A stretch of DNA of 64,000 nt from Malaya genurostris. Taxonomy: Eukaryota > Arthropoda > Insecta > Diptera > Culicidae. The stretch is taken from positions 211,106,880 through 211,170,879 of the forward strand of contig NC_080571.1 of assembly GCF_030247185.1 (NCBI RefSeq), read 5' to 3'. A program made the translations under genes and the position numbers. Position 1 is the stretch's first letter, and every line of letters starts with the position of its first letter. The notes under the pieces were generated by a model. That model saw only the letters and a program-made list of their open reading frames with translations, was not told the DNA's origin and ran no database searches. This document shows, one piece after another, positions 24,271 through 35,228 of this stretch.

Positions 24271-24596
24271 GTCTCTTTTTGCGCGGGGGATACGCACCGC
24301 GTAAAAAGAACCGCGCAAAAAAACCGCGTAACTTCGGAAATCCGCGTAAAAAAAACTTCCAAACTAAAGAAATAAAAAGTTTGATGCCAAATATCTTAGA
24401 AATGCATGAAACGTCCAGATCTGGTGCAATAAAAAAAAATTTTTTTTTGTGAAAATCGACTTTGGGACATAGAAAAATTTTGAGAATCGAAATTTTTTGT
24501 TTATGCCGAAAAAAACCGCTCAACCTTGGAAATCCGCGTAACTTTGGAAATCCGCGTAAAAAGAAACCGCATTAAAAAAACCGCGTAAAAAGAGAC
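24271..24596. repeat. MITE-like element with repeated ccgcgtaaaaa subterminal motifs
   Basis: The ends are gtctctttttgcgcgg (24271-24286) and ccgcgtaaaaagagac (24581-24596), an inverted pair with one mismatch. Between them the motif (tcc/aac)cgcgtaaaaa or ccgcgcaaaaa recurs several times near both ends. Such subterminal motif arrays are typical of transposase-binding regions in cut-and-paste elements. Non-coding. Confidence 0.65.
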
Positions 24597-25051
24597 CCCA
24601 GTGTATGTAAAACAATTTTTTGCATTTGGCACACAATAAGTTTAAGCTTTTATTGTATAGTCTGTGTTCTGTGAAAGTTTCATTCAAATATGTTTATTTG
24701 GTAAAGAACGAAATGATATACATGCAAAATTGACGAAAAATTCCATATGATAACAACTTTCAGAAATTTTTTTCATTGGTTTTTTTTTAAAGTCATCATA
24801 TTTATCAAATAGGGTAACGATACCCCCATTCATTTCAGCTCCAGTAGCTATCTCATATACGAAAACCATTAGGTAGAGTGAAATCTGCTGTCGCTGTTCG
24901 ATAGATTCACTTTAAGACTAAGATGAACTTAGGTACATTCGCTTCGGGGTTTCGCGTCGCTAGGGGAAAAAATTAAAATATTACCTTTTTCATGATCGTA
25001 AACACGTCTACGGAAACTTAAAACCTATCTTTACCATATTCTCCAATGAAC
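24597..25051. other. Intergenic, nothing recognised
   Basis: AT-rich DNA with no coding model or clear repeat structure. Confidence 0.4.
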
Positions 25052-25053
25052 TA

Positions 25054-25966
25054 TTAGGTGTACAACTTTGCTTCCGCCGTTTTTTCCAAAATTTAAAGCT
25101 TTATTGCGAAAAAGTGCTTAGAGATGTATGTTATGATTCAAAGTATTGTCCGTCGCTAGCGACAACTTTCTCCCATCTTTCCGGAAATTGTCGGATTCCG
25201 GCTCGAAAAAAGGAGTCCTTTTTTGACGCTATCCATGAAGCAATCCATTTTTCCAACTCTTCGAAGGATTGAAAATATTGATCTGCCAGGCCGTGTGCCA
25301 TCAAACGGAATAGGTGGAAGTCAGAAAGGGCGACATCTGGAGAATACGGCGTGTGGGGCAAGACTTCCCATTTCAGCGTTTCCAGGTACTTTTTGACCAC
25401 TTTTGCGACGTGAGGCCGAGCATTGTCGTGTTGAAGGATGACATTGTCATGTCGCTCTTGATACTGTGGCCGCTTTTCTTTTAGCGCGCGTCTAAGGTGC
25501 ATCTGTTGCGTTCAGTAGCGATCTCCTGTGATGGTTTCAACCGGTTTTAAGAGCTCGTAGTAAATTGTTATTCATCTCTGAAGGTTTTTTCTCTTCCACC
25601 ATCATGTTTGTCTTCGACATCGAAATCACCATTTTTAAAGCGTTGAAACCACTCCCGACACGTTTTTTTACTCAGAGCAGCATCACCTTAAGTTTCTGAA
25701 AGCATTCGATACGGTTCAGTTGCGTTTTTTTCGAATTGTAACAGAAAAGTAAAACTTCCCGCAAATGTCGAGAATTGGGCACATAAACAGACATTTTCGA
25801 GCGTGAATAATACAAAAACAAGAACAACTGTCACTGAAACGGCGATGACAATTCGTTAGGCACTGTACACACTCACTTTAAAGGCATTATCATCTATGTA
25901 TTTTGACCAGCCTCAGCCGGTACAGCCACCTATCGGAAAACGGCGGAAGCAAAGTTGTACACCTGA
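25054..25966 (-). mobile_element. mariner element, both TIRs present, internally deleted (913 bp)
   Basis: Inverted termini containing aggtgtacaactttgcttcc are present at both ends, with TA duplications at 25052-25053 and 25967-25968. Minus-strand coding begins MSVYVPNSRHLREVLLFC (ATG about 25797) and is frameshifted early. It then jumps from the GREKTFRDE region directly to YYELLK, losing roughly 370 bp present in the sister copy at 28687-29722. The C-terminal frame (25131-25502) keeps ILQHDNARPHVAK and SPDVALSDFHLF with 34 residues between the two Asp (DD34D mariner). The first catalytic Asp block is missing, so it is non-autonomous. Confidence 0.9.
25131..25502 (-). pseudogene. mariner transposase C-terminal fragment
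   Basis: This is the longest intact frame of the element at 25054-25966. It includes the second Asp (QHDNARPH) and the third Asp (LSDFHLF), and the natural C-terminus ending DGQYFES before a stop. It lacks the DNA-binding domain and the first catalytic Asp because of the internal deletion. Confidence 0.85.
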
Positions 25967-25968
25967 TA

Positions 25969-26814
25969 TTACAATAATTATGTTGCCTAGGAGCATGAAA
26001 ACCTCTAAATGGTCCTGTTCCGTTCCTAATACGGTAAGGTAAAGTAAGATAATAGTACGCAGTAATACACAAGTATGTACACAATTAATTTCTCGTACTA
26101 CTCGAATACTTCGTTTGGGTCGAAAAACTGTTACTAAACCAAGAGACCCGTGATTCTATTATAAACAAATATAAAGTTTATTTTCTAATGTAAATTTTAT
26201 GTTTACGTTTGTCGTATTGATATGAAATTAACAGGGAGGTTTCTTTGTAGCCGAATGAAGTTAATAGTGCCAAATCTCAATTTTTATTGCAAGTAAATAT
26301 TGGTAAATTGATATGTACCGCGCACTATTACTCATCTTTCTCTTATAACAGTATTAATGCGCAATTTTCGAACTTATTTTCTCCGATATTGCTAGATTCT
26401 GATTTTATCACAATTTGTTGATTGAAAGTCGAGTAATCGGCAAAATAACATAGCGACCTAACTGATGAGATTACTGTTAGTACAATAGCCTTAGAATTAA
26501 ATTATAGATTTGCCGAATTTTGACACTAACACAAATAGTTTTGAAATCTGCGAACAAAACTCATAATTTAGGAAATTAATCTCAAAACCGCAAACAATAT
26601 TCTATAATCGCAAACCGCGGAAACGAGTTTTTTTGCTGTTTCATATTTCTTTATGGCAATCTGTATGTTTAAAGTATTGTTATTGATAATTATTTCTATT
26701 TATTATTTTTGAAATTATGATTACTTTAATAACTATTTGTTTTTTTTTTTTTGTTTAATACAGTTGACACAGTGAATATTTTCATGTGGTAAAATTTACG
26801 CCATGAAACGGTAA
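25969..26814. other. AT-rich intergenic
   Basis: No gene or structured repeat is supported. A T-run lies near 26741-26753. Confidence 0.4.
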
Positions 26815-28100
26815 TCATCCCCAATCCTCTGCACGAGTCACATAGCAGAAGAGCCAACGCCACATTTGCCTGGCAGTGGGCGTTGGTGGCGACGGTAGTA
26901 GTGGTGGTGATGGTGATGTGACGGGAGGTACTGGATAGTTATAGGCGTCCTGCTGTGCTGTATGTCGAGTATTCTTCGTTTTCCCAACCAACGTCCTCGA
27001 CCTCCCCTGCTTTAACTTCCCAACAGACTTTCCTGTGTCTGTCACAGGTGGTGGTTTTGGTTCTTTTTTTCCATTTCCACACCGGAGTGGGAAATGGGGT
27101 TTCGGAATCCGCCCGCAGAACAGTAGCAACTGGCAGGCAGGCGGCACGCGAACAACAGCGAGCAAGAGTGAAATATGCGGTGCCGTAAATCAGAGAAGCG
27201 AACCGAAAGGAAGAGCGGTTTGGCGCCACTTCCTCTGCACGCTGCTTTGTCGCCCTACTCCCAAGCTTCGGGAAAGGAGGGTGCTTTTGGGAAAGTTTGT
27301 GGAATTCTGGCATACTGGTGAATTGTGTGACGCTGTAGTCAGCAGTCAGTGGGGTCGAACCGGAAAGGTCACGGTGGAAGGCGGTAATGGTTACGTTTGG
27401 TTTGGATTGGCATGGCGCGTGCACGAAAACGATTACCAGGAATGTGCCGAGAGCCGGCGACGACGACGACGACGACGACTACGACGTCAACTGCCAATGT
27501 TGTTTGAGGCGCAGTGAGTGGGTGGGCAGACCCCGAACGAACGTCTAAATGGGTAGGTTAGTTGGTCCTATGGGGGTTTTGGTGAACAGTGGCAGCAGCA
27601 CGAGGTGATGATTCAGATAAGTGGCAGCGTGGCGTGCGTGCGTGCAAACCAGAGTCAACTGCGAGTGAGCGAATCATAATGCTTTCCACCGGTTGTTTTT
27701 GATGGTTGGTCGGGTCGGGTGGCATCACGCCTGGTGTGGCGATGATGATGGCAATGATGGTGGTGTCGTTTGAGGGTGGTATATTTTTTATGCATGACAC
27801 CTCGCTCGCGCACATTTTTTATTCTTTGGTGAACCTTTGGCACTGGCTTCCACGGTAGGACAAATGTGAATGCACGCCACAGACGGTTATCGTGTGAATA
27901 GAGATACCATTTGGGAGTTTATTGGAAGCACCTCTACCGCGTCGCATTGGCAGCGCTGGATTTGAGGGATAATTTTGTTGTGGCAGTTATCGGTGGTGCG
28001 TACCTAAACTTTTGCGCACGGTTTGTCACATGTCGCCAATTAGTGCTGGTTTGCGGTGGTGGTCCTGAAAGTAGGATATTAACAAGCGAATCAAGAATTT
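26815..28100. other. GC-rich island without supported coding model
   Basis: This is the most GC-rich block of the window, with simple-repeat patches ((CGA)n at about 27455-27485, GGT- and GAT-rich runs at 26885-26920 and 27740-27780). Overlapping frames on both strands (for example 26939-27424 minus, 27035-27517 plus) are low-complexity and arginine-rich, without domains. I infer a possible promoter/5' UTR exon of an uncaptured gene, but no splice-supported model can be made. Confidence 0.35.
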
Positions 28101-28472
28101 GATGTATCTTATTGATACTTTCCTGTTGACAGTATTAGATTTGTGGCAAATTGAAAACGTCGTAATATTGAATCTTTATTTTGAAATTCATGCTTTAGAG
28201 ACGGCAAAACACAATTAGTGGAAGCGTTACAACTTCTGTAACAGCATGAACAAATCGAAAGAAATGGAGGTGATTCCACTGTACTGATTGAACCAGTCGG
28301 TGCAGTCTGAAGCTATTTTTGCAGCAAATATCTGACATATACTTACGACAGTACATTTTTATCTAGACGTAAGAGAAATTTATCAATTCAAATAAAAATA
28401 ATTTCTCAAAAGAATAATAGATGAATTGGGTACAAAACAGATGAACAGAAAAAAACAAGAGATGAATTGGGT

Positions 28473-28623
28473 GTCCCGGGTAGGCAGTTCAATGCATAGG
28501 GCACTGGTCTTACAAACTAGTTGTATGTTCGAGCCCCGACCTGGAAGGATTCGTAGTGTCAGTAGTCTGTTGTAACAGAAGGTAAAATTCCACCACAGAA
28601 ATGTAATGCCAAGGCTTTGCTTT
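28473..28623 (+). mobile_element. tRNA-derived SINE, copy with internal deletion
   Basis: The head gtcccgggtaggcagttcaa carries an A-box-like segment. It is followed by ctggtcttacaaactagt (anticodon-arm-like, loop centre TAC) and the B-box-like atgttcgagccccgacc. The body ends gccaaggctttgctt. TTGGGT flanks both sides (28467-28472, 28624-28629) as a short target duplication. Compared with the copy at 34978-35190, it lacks about 60 bp after gtgtcagtag. Confidence 0.75.
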
Positions 28624-28686
28624 TTGGGTACAAAACACGATTTGACACAAAATAACACATTCAGTTGAAGTTAGCTTGAGAAAGTA

Positions 28687-29722
28687 TCAGGTGTACAACT
28701 TTGCTTCCGCCGTTTTCCGATAGGTGGCTGTACCGGCTGAGGCTGGTCAAAATACATAGATGATAATGCCTTTGAAGTGAGTGTGTACAGTGCCTAACGA
28801 ATTGTCATCGCCGTTTCAGTGACAGTTGTTCTTGTTTTCGTATTATTCACGATCGAAAATGTCTGTTTATGTGCCCAATTCTCGCCATTTGCGGGAAGTT
28901 TTACTTTTCTGTTATAATTCGAAAAAAAATGCAGCTGAAGCGCATCGAATGCTCTCAGAAACTTACGGTGATGCTGCTCTGAGTAAAAGAACGTGTCGGG
29001 AGTGGTTTCAACGTTTTAAAAATGGTGATTTGGATGTCGAAGACAAACATGGTGGTGGAAGAGAAAAAACCTTCAAAGATGAACAACTAGAAGCATTGCT
29101 TGATGAAGATTCGTGCCAAACCCAAAAGAGCTTGCCGAATCGTTGGTAGTGAGTCAGCAAGCTATTTCAAAACGTCTCAAGACCCTGGGCATAATTCAGA
29201 GAGAAGGAAACTGGGTGCCGTACGAGTTGAAACCGAGGGACATCGAGTGCATGTGAGCAACTGCTTCAAAAACAAAATCGTAAGGGCTTTTATACATCGA
29301 ATCGTAACTGGTGATGAAAAGTGGGTAAACGATAATCCTAAACGCAGAAAATCATGGGGTAAGCCCGGGCATACTATTTCGTCGGAGGCAAAACCGAATA
29401 TTCACGGCCTCAAGGTTATGATTTGTATTTGGTGGGATCAGCTCGGTGTGATTTACTACGAGCTCTTAAAACCGGGTGAAACCATCACAGGAGATCGTTA
29501 CCGAACGCAACTGATGCGCCTTAGTCGCGCGCTAAAAGAAAAGCGGCCACAATATCAAGAGCGACATGACAAAGTCATCCTCCAACACGACAATGCTTGG
29601 CCTCACGTCGCAAAAGTGGTCAAAAAGTACCTGGAAACGCTGAAATGGGAAGTCTTACCCGACACGCCGTATTCCTCAGATGTCGCCCCTTCTGACTTCC
29701 TCCTATTCCGTTCGGTGGCACA
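28687..29722 (+). mobile_element. mariner element, 5' complete, 3'-truncated
   Basis: The element begins after TA (28685-28686) with tcaggtgtacaactttgctt, the same terminus as the element at 25054-25966. The transposase ATG is at 28859 (MSVYVPNSRHLREVLLFC), followed by TCREWFQRFKNGDLDVED. A frameshift near 29120 moves ELAESLVVSQQAISKRLK to another frame. Further shifts follow before RIVTGDEKW (first Asp), and ILQHDNAWPHVAK (second Asp) leads to APSDFLLF (third Asp). Similarity to its sister stops within GTCACACG-like sequence at about 29722 and no 3' TIR follows. Inactive. Confidence 0.9.
28859..29722 (+). pseudogene. mariner transposase pseudogene (DD34D)
   Basis: All three Asp-containing blocks are present (GDEKW, QHDNAWPH, APSDFLLF), but the sequence is broken by frameshifts near 29120 and 29250. 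The C-terminal about 45 residues are missing. The stretch shared with the minus-strand sister at 25.05-25.97 kb lets the ancestral extent be recognised. Confidence 0.85.
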
Positions 29723-30269
29723 CGTTACTGTCAGAGCTACCCAAAATCGCAATTCCTCTCAGTCTTTTGCTACACTGAAAAAAAGAATTGCGTATGAATG
29801 ATCTTTGGAAATAACTTTGCGTCTGGTGGATTATTTTATCCGATTCTTGTAAGAATAATTATTTTGCAGGTCGACACCAAAATCGCAACTGTCACAGCAA
29901 TTGAAAGATTCTCAGTTCTAGCAAATTTTAAATTTTCGGTTTCTCCAAAGAAATTTTATTACTAGTTTTATGATACGAATTAAAACGCAGAATTGAGCTT
30001 TGTTTGGAGTCCATGTCGTTTTGAATCGAGTGTTGGAATAAACTCGTAGCGTTTTTCGAAAAATGACGTTAGCCAACTACTGCTAGTCGTTCATACAAAA
30101 GTAAACATTCTAGATAAATAAAGTAAAATAAATAAATATACTAATGTAGTGCATCTTTGTCAGTTAATAACGATGTACAATACTTTGAATAACGGTACTG
30201 TAATTATCTACTCACACTGAAACCGGAAACTTTGCTGAAAAACACTAGGAATTCAAATTTTGTTTCCGT
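29723..30269. other. Intergenic, nothing firm
   Basis: Two similar phrases (cccaaaatcgcaattcctct at 29740 and ccaaaatcgcaactgtcac at 29877) hint at a decayed repeat. No gene is visible. Confidence 0.35.
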
Positions 30270-30671
30270 TTCGTCTTCGACTCATCAGTGCATAGCAGTT
30301 CAAATTAAACTGCTTAATGCAATACTCGGCAGTTTAATTTGAACCAACCGCTAAGCAGACGTAAAGTTTTTGCTATTTGCAGAACACTTTTTGTTTAGCA
30401 CCGAAGTGCCATGTCTAAATTGACGTACCGAACGAAGACGGATTTTCGACTTTAACTGGCTGATTCAGGTTTGGTCATTCAGGAGTTAGTTTAATTTTGT
30501 GCTTAAGGCACATAACCGTTTTCAATTTTGTTTACGTTTCATCTTCGACTGATCTGTGCATAGTAGTTCAAATTGAACTGTCGAGTTTTGCATTAAGCAG
30601 TTGAATTTGAACTGCTATGCACTGACGAGTCGAAGACGAAACGTAAACAAAATTAAAAACGGTTATGTGCC
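30270..30671. repeat. Foldback repeat family, copy B, with a long hairpin at 30507-30671
   Basis: 30507-30671 begins ggcacataaccgttttcaat and ends with attaaaaacggttatgtgcc. The two arms, about 74 bp each, are near-perfect reverse complements around a spacer of about 17 bp. The preceding part (30270-30400) holds another copy of the arm (cgtttcgtcttcgactcatc, cagttcaaattaaactgc). Related to 16720-16975, 31353-31706 and 34075-34380. Non-coding. Confidence 0.85.
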
Positions 30672-31080
30672 CCTGAATGGTCATTCAGATTGATTCGGCT
30701 AGATAACAAAAGTATGCTTCAGCGCTTTCGACAACATTTTTCAAACCGAATATATATTGAAAATAATACATTTGAACTGTGCTATTTATCGGTTGCGTCA
30801 CTTACACGATTATATTTCCTGGGCCGAAATAGTTACTCATATAATCATCGAATTTGATCAAATTTGATAATTTAATAGTTAAGCTTGTTGAAATCGGTTG
30901 AACCATCTTCGAGAAAAGTAAGCGTATAAGAACAAAAGTGCGATTTGTCGCTTACATCGCTTCAACGATCATATCCCCGTAACCGGAAGTATCAGCTATT
31001 TGATCTTCGAACTTGATTCACAATCCAGTAGTAGCTTTCAAATGAACCTAAGCTGAGCGTAAAGAATAAATATTTGAAAA

Positions 31081-31200
31081 GTACACACATAGACATTCCT
31101 TGATCTCGTCGAGCTGAGTCGAATGATATATAATTTTAAAGATCTCCAAGGTTTCGGGTTTTCCAGCTATTCTATTACCTTTCTATAGAGAAAAGCAATA
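31081..31200 (+). repeat. Tail of dispersed repeat (ctcgtcgagctgagtcgaat)
   Basis: This shares the phrase cgtcgagctga(g/a)tcga(a/t)t(g/t)(a/g)tat with 5728-5765 and ends in ctattacctttctatagaga. It probably terminates the repeat family whose body is at about 30830-31080. Confidence 0.5.
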
Positions 31201-31352
31201 TATTTACCATCCCAACAACGTTATTTCGTTTTTTTGTGAAATGTTAGATAGGATCCTCTGAAATGTTCATGTTGAATCGACAGCGTGTGAAAACATCCAA
31301 TATTTCTACTGCCGGGTTATGAAAAAATCAACCGAAACCATTGATTATTTAA

Positions 31353-31706
31353 GGGTTATCTTATGTTTGTGGTTAGGGCACATAACCGTTATTACTTTTC
31401 TTTACGTTCCGTCTTAGACTCGTCAGTGCATAACTGTTTATGCTGAACTACTATGCCACCTAGCTGTCCAACATAAACCGCTAGGCAGACGTAAAGTTAA
31501 TACCTGAATACTTGAATAGGCCAGTACAAGCAGTAAACAACCGGCACGTTGATAAAGACGTGGCACTTGGGTTCAAAATAAAAGATATATGTTTTGAGAA
31601 CAGCATTAACTTAACGTCTGCTTAGCGGTTTATGTTGGTCTGCTAGGTGGCATAACAGCATAAACTGTTATGCCCTGATGACTCTAAGACGAAACGTACA
31701 GATTAC
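31353..31706. repeat. Foldback repeat family, copy C, arms about 97 bp
   Basis: The left arm at about 31400-31500 (ctttacgttccgtcttagac to gcagacgtaaagttaa) is the imperfect reverse complement of about 31606-31702 (cattaacttaacgtctgctt to ctaagacgaaacgtac), separated by about 105 bp. Each arm also contains its own small palindrome (gcataacagcataaactgtt). Confidence 0.85.
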
Positions 31707-31794
31707 TTTTCAGTTGATAGGGTCAAGACAAGAAACAACAATTGCTATGTTGCAGTGTTTCGATTGATAATTGTCGAATACGAATACGTTCTAA

Positions 31795-32085
31795 CCAGTC
31801 ACGTACCCAGAGGGGGGCCCGAGGGGCCCTGGCCCCTCCCGAAATCAAAAACAGATGTATAATTTTTTAGAAGGTCTCAGGCATGTCTTACAGAAATAAC
31901 AAAACTGTAAACCTAAAGAAATGTAATACAATATCAGTTCCAGTGGAAAAGTTTAAATTGTCTGTTAAAAACACTCGTAAAAGGCACACCGAGAATTAAG
32001 TACATCAGCAATCTTCAGTAACATTATTTTTTTTATCTTTGGGCCCCTCCCGAAACGAAATCCTGGGTACGGGCCTGGTTCTAAC
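31795..32085. repeat. MITE-like element with gtaccca/tgggtac ends
   Basis: The left end is gtcacgtacccagaggggg, with ggggccctggcccctcccga inside. The right end is gggcccctcccgaaacgaaa then tcctgggtacgggcc. The terminal and subterminal stretches form an inverted pair. Non-coding; similar in style to 5219-5381. Confidence 0.6.
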
Positions 32086-32094
32086 CTTAAGGTT

Positions 32095-32455
32095 ATTCAG
32101 CCGTGAAGCTCTTTTTTTCCATATTTTCATAACATGTGAAGTGCTACTCAGCAAGCGCGTGAGGTTTCGATAAAATAAACAAATGATAGTCGGAAGGAGC
32201 TCTTTCTGAAGAGTATAATTGTGTGAGTGGGCAAAATTTCCTATCTGAATACAGAAATTATGTTTTTTATTACTTTGCTGGGTGTGTGTGAGGGTGTTGC
32301 CTTGTGGCAAAATCATTTTCTTACGTCTTGTAGAGCGTTCTGGTGATTTTTCAAGTAAATCTCGATTCAATTTCATCATGTACTGTCGGAGGTGATTGAT
32401 ATTTCCATTATTAGTTAGTACAAGATATCTTTTTGATCCTACCAAATACACAGCA
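32095..32455 (-). pseudogene. Highly decayed mariner transposase fragment
   Basis: The minus-strand frame contains QYMMKLNRDLLEKSPERSTR, then MILPQGNTLTHT, then LLPTIICLFYRNL and HVMKIWKKR. The order and spacing match the mariner C-terminal half (LNR.L.EK.P.., ILQHDNAPSHT, LAPSDYHLF, and the following helix). The second catalytic Asp appears replaced (QGN for HDN) and the third block is frameshifted. The assignment rests on pattern only. Confidence 0.5.
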
Positions 32456-33394
32456 TCGATTCCTTCCCGAAGCGATTAAGTTTTGCAGTTTTCATGGTTG
32501 GCTAGGGTCGATTTTTGGCGCTTGAGATCCTTAAAGTATTGAATGTTGCATGCCGAGAAAGCAAGTTCTCACCTTTCCTATTCAGCTCACGAGGATCTCA
32601 TTTTTCTATCCTGAATATTGCCCAGGACGTACAGACGAACTAACCTCTTGGCCATTTGATTTTGAGTATGGGTGTTGTCATCGACAATCTTTTCAATTCG
32701 GCATACTTAATTTTTTTTTGGTGGACCTGTGCGTTCTTTGTCCTTCACGCTGAGATCCCCACTTATAAATCGTTTAAACCTACGATCACCAGTTGCAACC
32801 GGTGGAGCATGTTCCCCGAAAACTTCAACAAGAATTCGATGAGATTTAACAGCATTTTTTTTACAAAATTATGTAATGAATCAACACTTCAACATCAAAC
32901 CTCCAAAACTGCGCACGGGCCTGCTTGGGAGCAACGTGAAACATGATTTTTAATACTGTTGTTTGAAATTGTTTCTCGTTTTTGGCAACATAATCGTTCG
33001 AATATGACACATGTATTAGAAAGATAATAGTATTTTCGAATTCAAAACAATTTTATATTTATATTGATTTAAACTGCTTACAGCAATAATTGCTGGAAGA
33101 ACTTAACTTCTTGCTCCCATATACCATTCGGAGTTCGTCGAGATCAGCAAATATGTCTGTGACAAATCATTTCACTTAATTTTCTCGAAGATGGCTGAAT
33201 CTATTTTTTCAAACTTACGCTAGTGATATTTTTGGATATATAAGTAATATGAGAAAGCTTCATTACACCACTGGGTGGAGACGCTCTGAGCAAAAATTAA
33301 TAATGAAAAACTTGTTATGAAAAGGAAAGAAAGTCATGAACAACTCACCGTTTTAAATTTGCATATTCCGAGAACATCATATTAACAAGATATC
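32456..33394. other. Gene-free stretch; contains dispersed repeat copy 2 (32930-33180, minus)
   Basis: 32930-33180 is the inverted counterpart of 4797-5100, with cttgggagcaacgtgaaaca at its left edge and gttcgtcgagatcagcaaat near its right. The remainder of the stretch holds no supportable gene. The frames at 32550-32946 lack family features. Confidence 0.5.
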
Positions 33395-33656
33395 AAAGAC
33401 ATCATATTAACAAGATAGTCAGCTCTCCCATTCCCCGAACAAATCATTGGCAACATCCTTTTTTGAAAGTATGACACCCTCAGGTGAGTCTGCATCGAAT
33501 CTCGTACATAGAAGTAGGGGAGAGAAATGTCACATTCGTGCGCGCCTAAATAGCAGCACTACGCACCCATATAATTGACATGATATGTTGAATGTGATGC
33601 CGTGCGATGGCGTTGCTAAATTGAAAATTGATTTCGCTCCAAGCTGACAGAGTCTG
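33395..33656 (+). repeat. About 262-bp dispersed repeat, copy 2
   Basis: This is a direct copy of 23668-23931. A partial extra copy of its first 20 bp (gaacatcatattaacaagat) sits immediately upstream at 33372-33391, so the 5' end is tandemly repeated. Confidence 0.8.
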
Positions 33657-33899
33657 CATATTCAAAATTCGTTACATGTCACCACTGTTTTTTGACGTTT
33701 TGTATTGCGGTAAGGATTGATTGTATTCATCATTATAAAGTGGGTATGTTTTGCCACCAATTAATGTCATTCTGTTAAAAAAAATTTTCGAAGCACGTTT
33801 TCATGAATTTTCGTGGTAATATGACAACTACAAAAAATATTTACTCCAAAGCAGCTTTAAGTTCCACAATTATTGAAAACAACTTTCCAACTGTTTAAA

Positions 33900-34025
33900 A
33901 CAGAGATGCCATTTATACAGATTTATCTGTATTATACAGATTTTTACATACGCATACAGATTTAATACAGAGTACAGATTTTATACAGTTTTTCTAAATT
34001 TTATACAGATTTATACAGATGTTAC
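33900..34025. repeat. Degenerate tacagattt array
   Basis: Phrases of the form (ta)tacagatttta recur about eight times. Single instances of the same phrases lie inside the MITE copies at 10902-11611 and 49367-50005. Non-coding. Confidence 0.7.
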
Positions 34026-34074
34026 AAAAAGTAAGAAAAAAATTAAACTATTCCGCCTGAGCTATCTATTAGTT

Positions 34075-34380
34075 TCTATTTCTTCGCGTTTCGTCTTTGG
34101 CTTTTCAATGCTTAAAGTAGCTTAACTGAACTGCCATCTCGCGCCTATCAGTTCAAATTATACCGCTAAGCATACACAAAGTTTGCACCATTCATGCAAC
34201 CCTCAAATAATATTACACAAGTGCCATATTATTGCTGAAGACTCAGGCGTAAACGAGTGACGGCTTATATTGGCCGTCGCAAAATGTGAACATTTAAGGG
34301 TTATGTTGGTTTGTGAAAAAGCGCATATTTTGTTTCTATTTCTTCGCGTTTCGCCTTCGATGAGTCAGTGCTTAGAGCAT
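34075..34380. repeat. Foldback repeat family, copy D (most diverged)
   Basis: This copy begins and ends with direct copies of ctatttcttcgcgtttcg (34076 and 34337) followed by ctttggctt/ccttcgatgagtcag. It also has cagttcaaattataccgcta as in the other copies. Arm pairing is weaker than in copies B and C. Confidence 0.55.
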
Positions 34381-34977
34381 TTCACAGTTTTTGCAGAGAC
34401 CAACAAAACCCCTAAATGTATCTATTAGTATTTGATTGCAGTGACGAGATAAAAATTTATTAATTAACGGACAAATAACACATTGAAATGGAGATCTTTC
34501 ATGCAGATGATGAGAGCTAAAATACATTTATAATTTGGAACCAATTTGAACTGATATTCTAGTCATGACATAATGAAACTTTGTCAGTCTGAGAGTTGTA
34601 TGACTTGACTTGACGTTGAATATTGGGCGTTGGGTTCCAAGTCAACTTATGAAGTCAACATTTTCAGACTATTTAATTTCGTCAATGAATTCTGAGCGCG
34701 GCAATGACTTACGAAAATGTGAAGAATGAATGCTCAATAAATCTGTTATTATTTGATTGTAGAAATTTCATTTTATTAGTGAATACAAATAAATACAGAT
34801 TTTCTGGAGTTCATTCATCGTCGTAGTCTGCGTTATCACCCCTTTTTAAGATTACCTTCCGCCAGAACAAACTATGGATTCAATTAACCATTTATTAGTA
34901 TGTGTCGTTTGTTCGTTAACATTTATAATGTCTTCGATTTTCATGTATCTCGAAATGTAATCAATCGTCAATGTAAT

Positions 34978-35190
34978 CGTCCCGGGTTGGTGGTTCAATG
35001 CATAGGACGCTGGTCTTACAAGCCAGTTGTTGTATGTTCGAACCCCGACCTGGAAGGATTCTTAGTGTCAGTAGGATCCATAGTACTAGCCATGCAATGA
35101 TTCTGTACACTAAGAATCGGATGCGAAGTCTGTTGAAACAGAAAGGCCAAATTCCACAAAAGGAATGTAATGCCAGGACTTTGCTTTGCG
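34978..35190 (+). mobile_element. tRNA-derived SINE, fullest copy
   Basis: The head is cgtcccgggttggtggttcaatgc-like. It has an anticodon-arm-like ctggtcttacaagccagt (5-bp stem, loop CTTACAA, anticodon TAC) and the B-box-like atgttcgaaccccgacc. The body ends ccaggactttgctttgcg. AATGTAAT occurs at both edges (34970-34977, 35192-35199). It resembles a Val(TAC)-type tRNA ancestor but lacks a proper acceptor stem, so it is a SINE rather than a tRNA gene. Other copies lie at 28473-28623 and, very degenerate, about 63186-63360. Confidence 0.8.
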
Positions 35191-35228
35191 AAATGTAATG
35201 TAGTTTTAAAATCAAAGATTGGTACAAA

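Noticed and set aside
26939..27517. 160-residue frames on both strands in the GC-rich island
   Set aside because: Overlapping on opposite strands, low complexity, arginine run from (CGA)n, no domain or splice support.
32550..32946. Overlapping frames suggesting a small gene
   Set aside because: No recognisable family, splice context or conserved motif; frames overlap each other.
34978..35060. Candidate tRNA-Val(TAC) gene
   Set aside because: The anticodon arm and B-box are recognisable, but there is no proper acceptor stem. The sequence continues into a repeated body with target duplications, so it is a SINE head.
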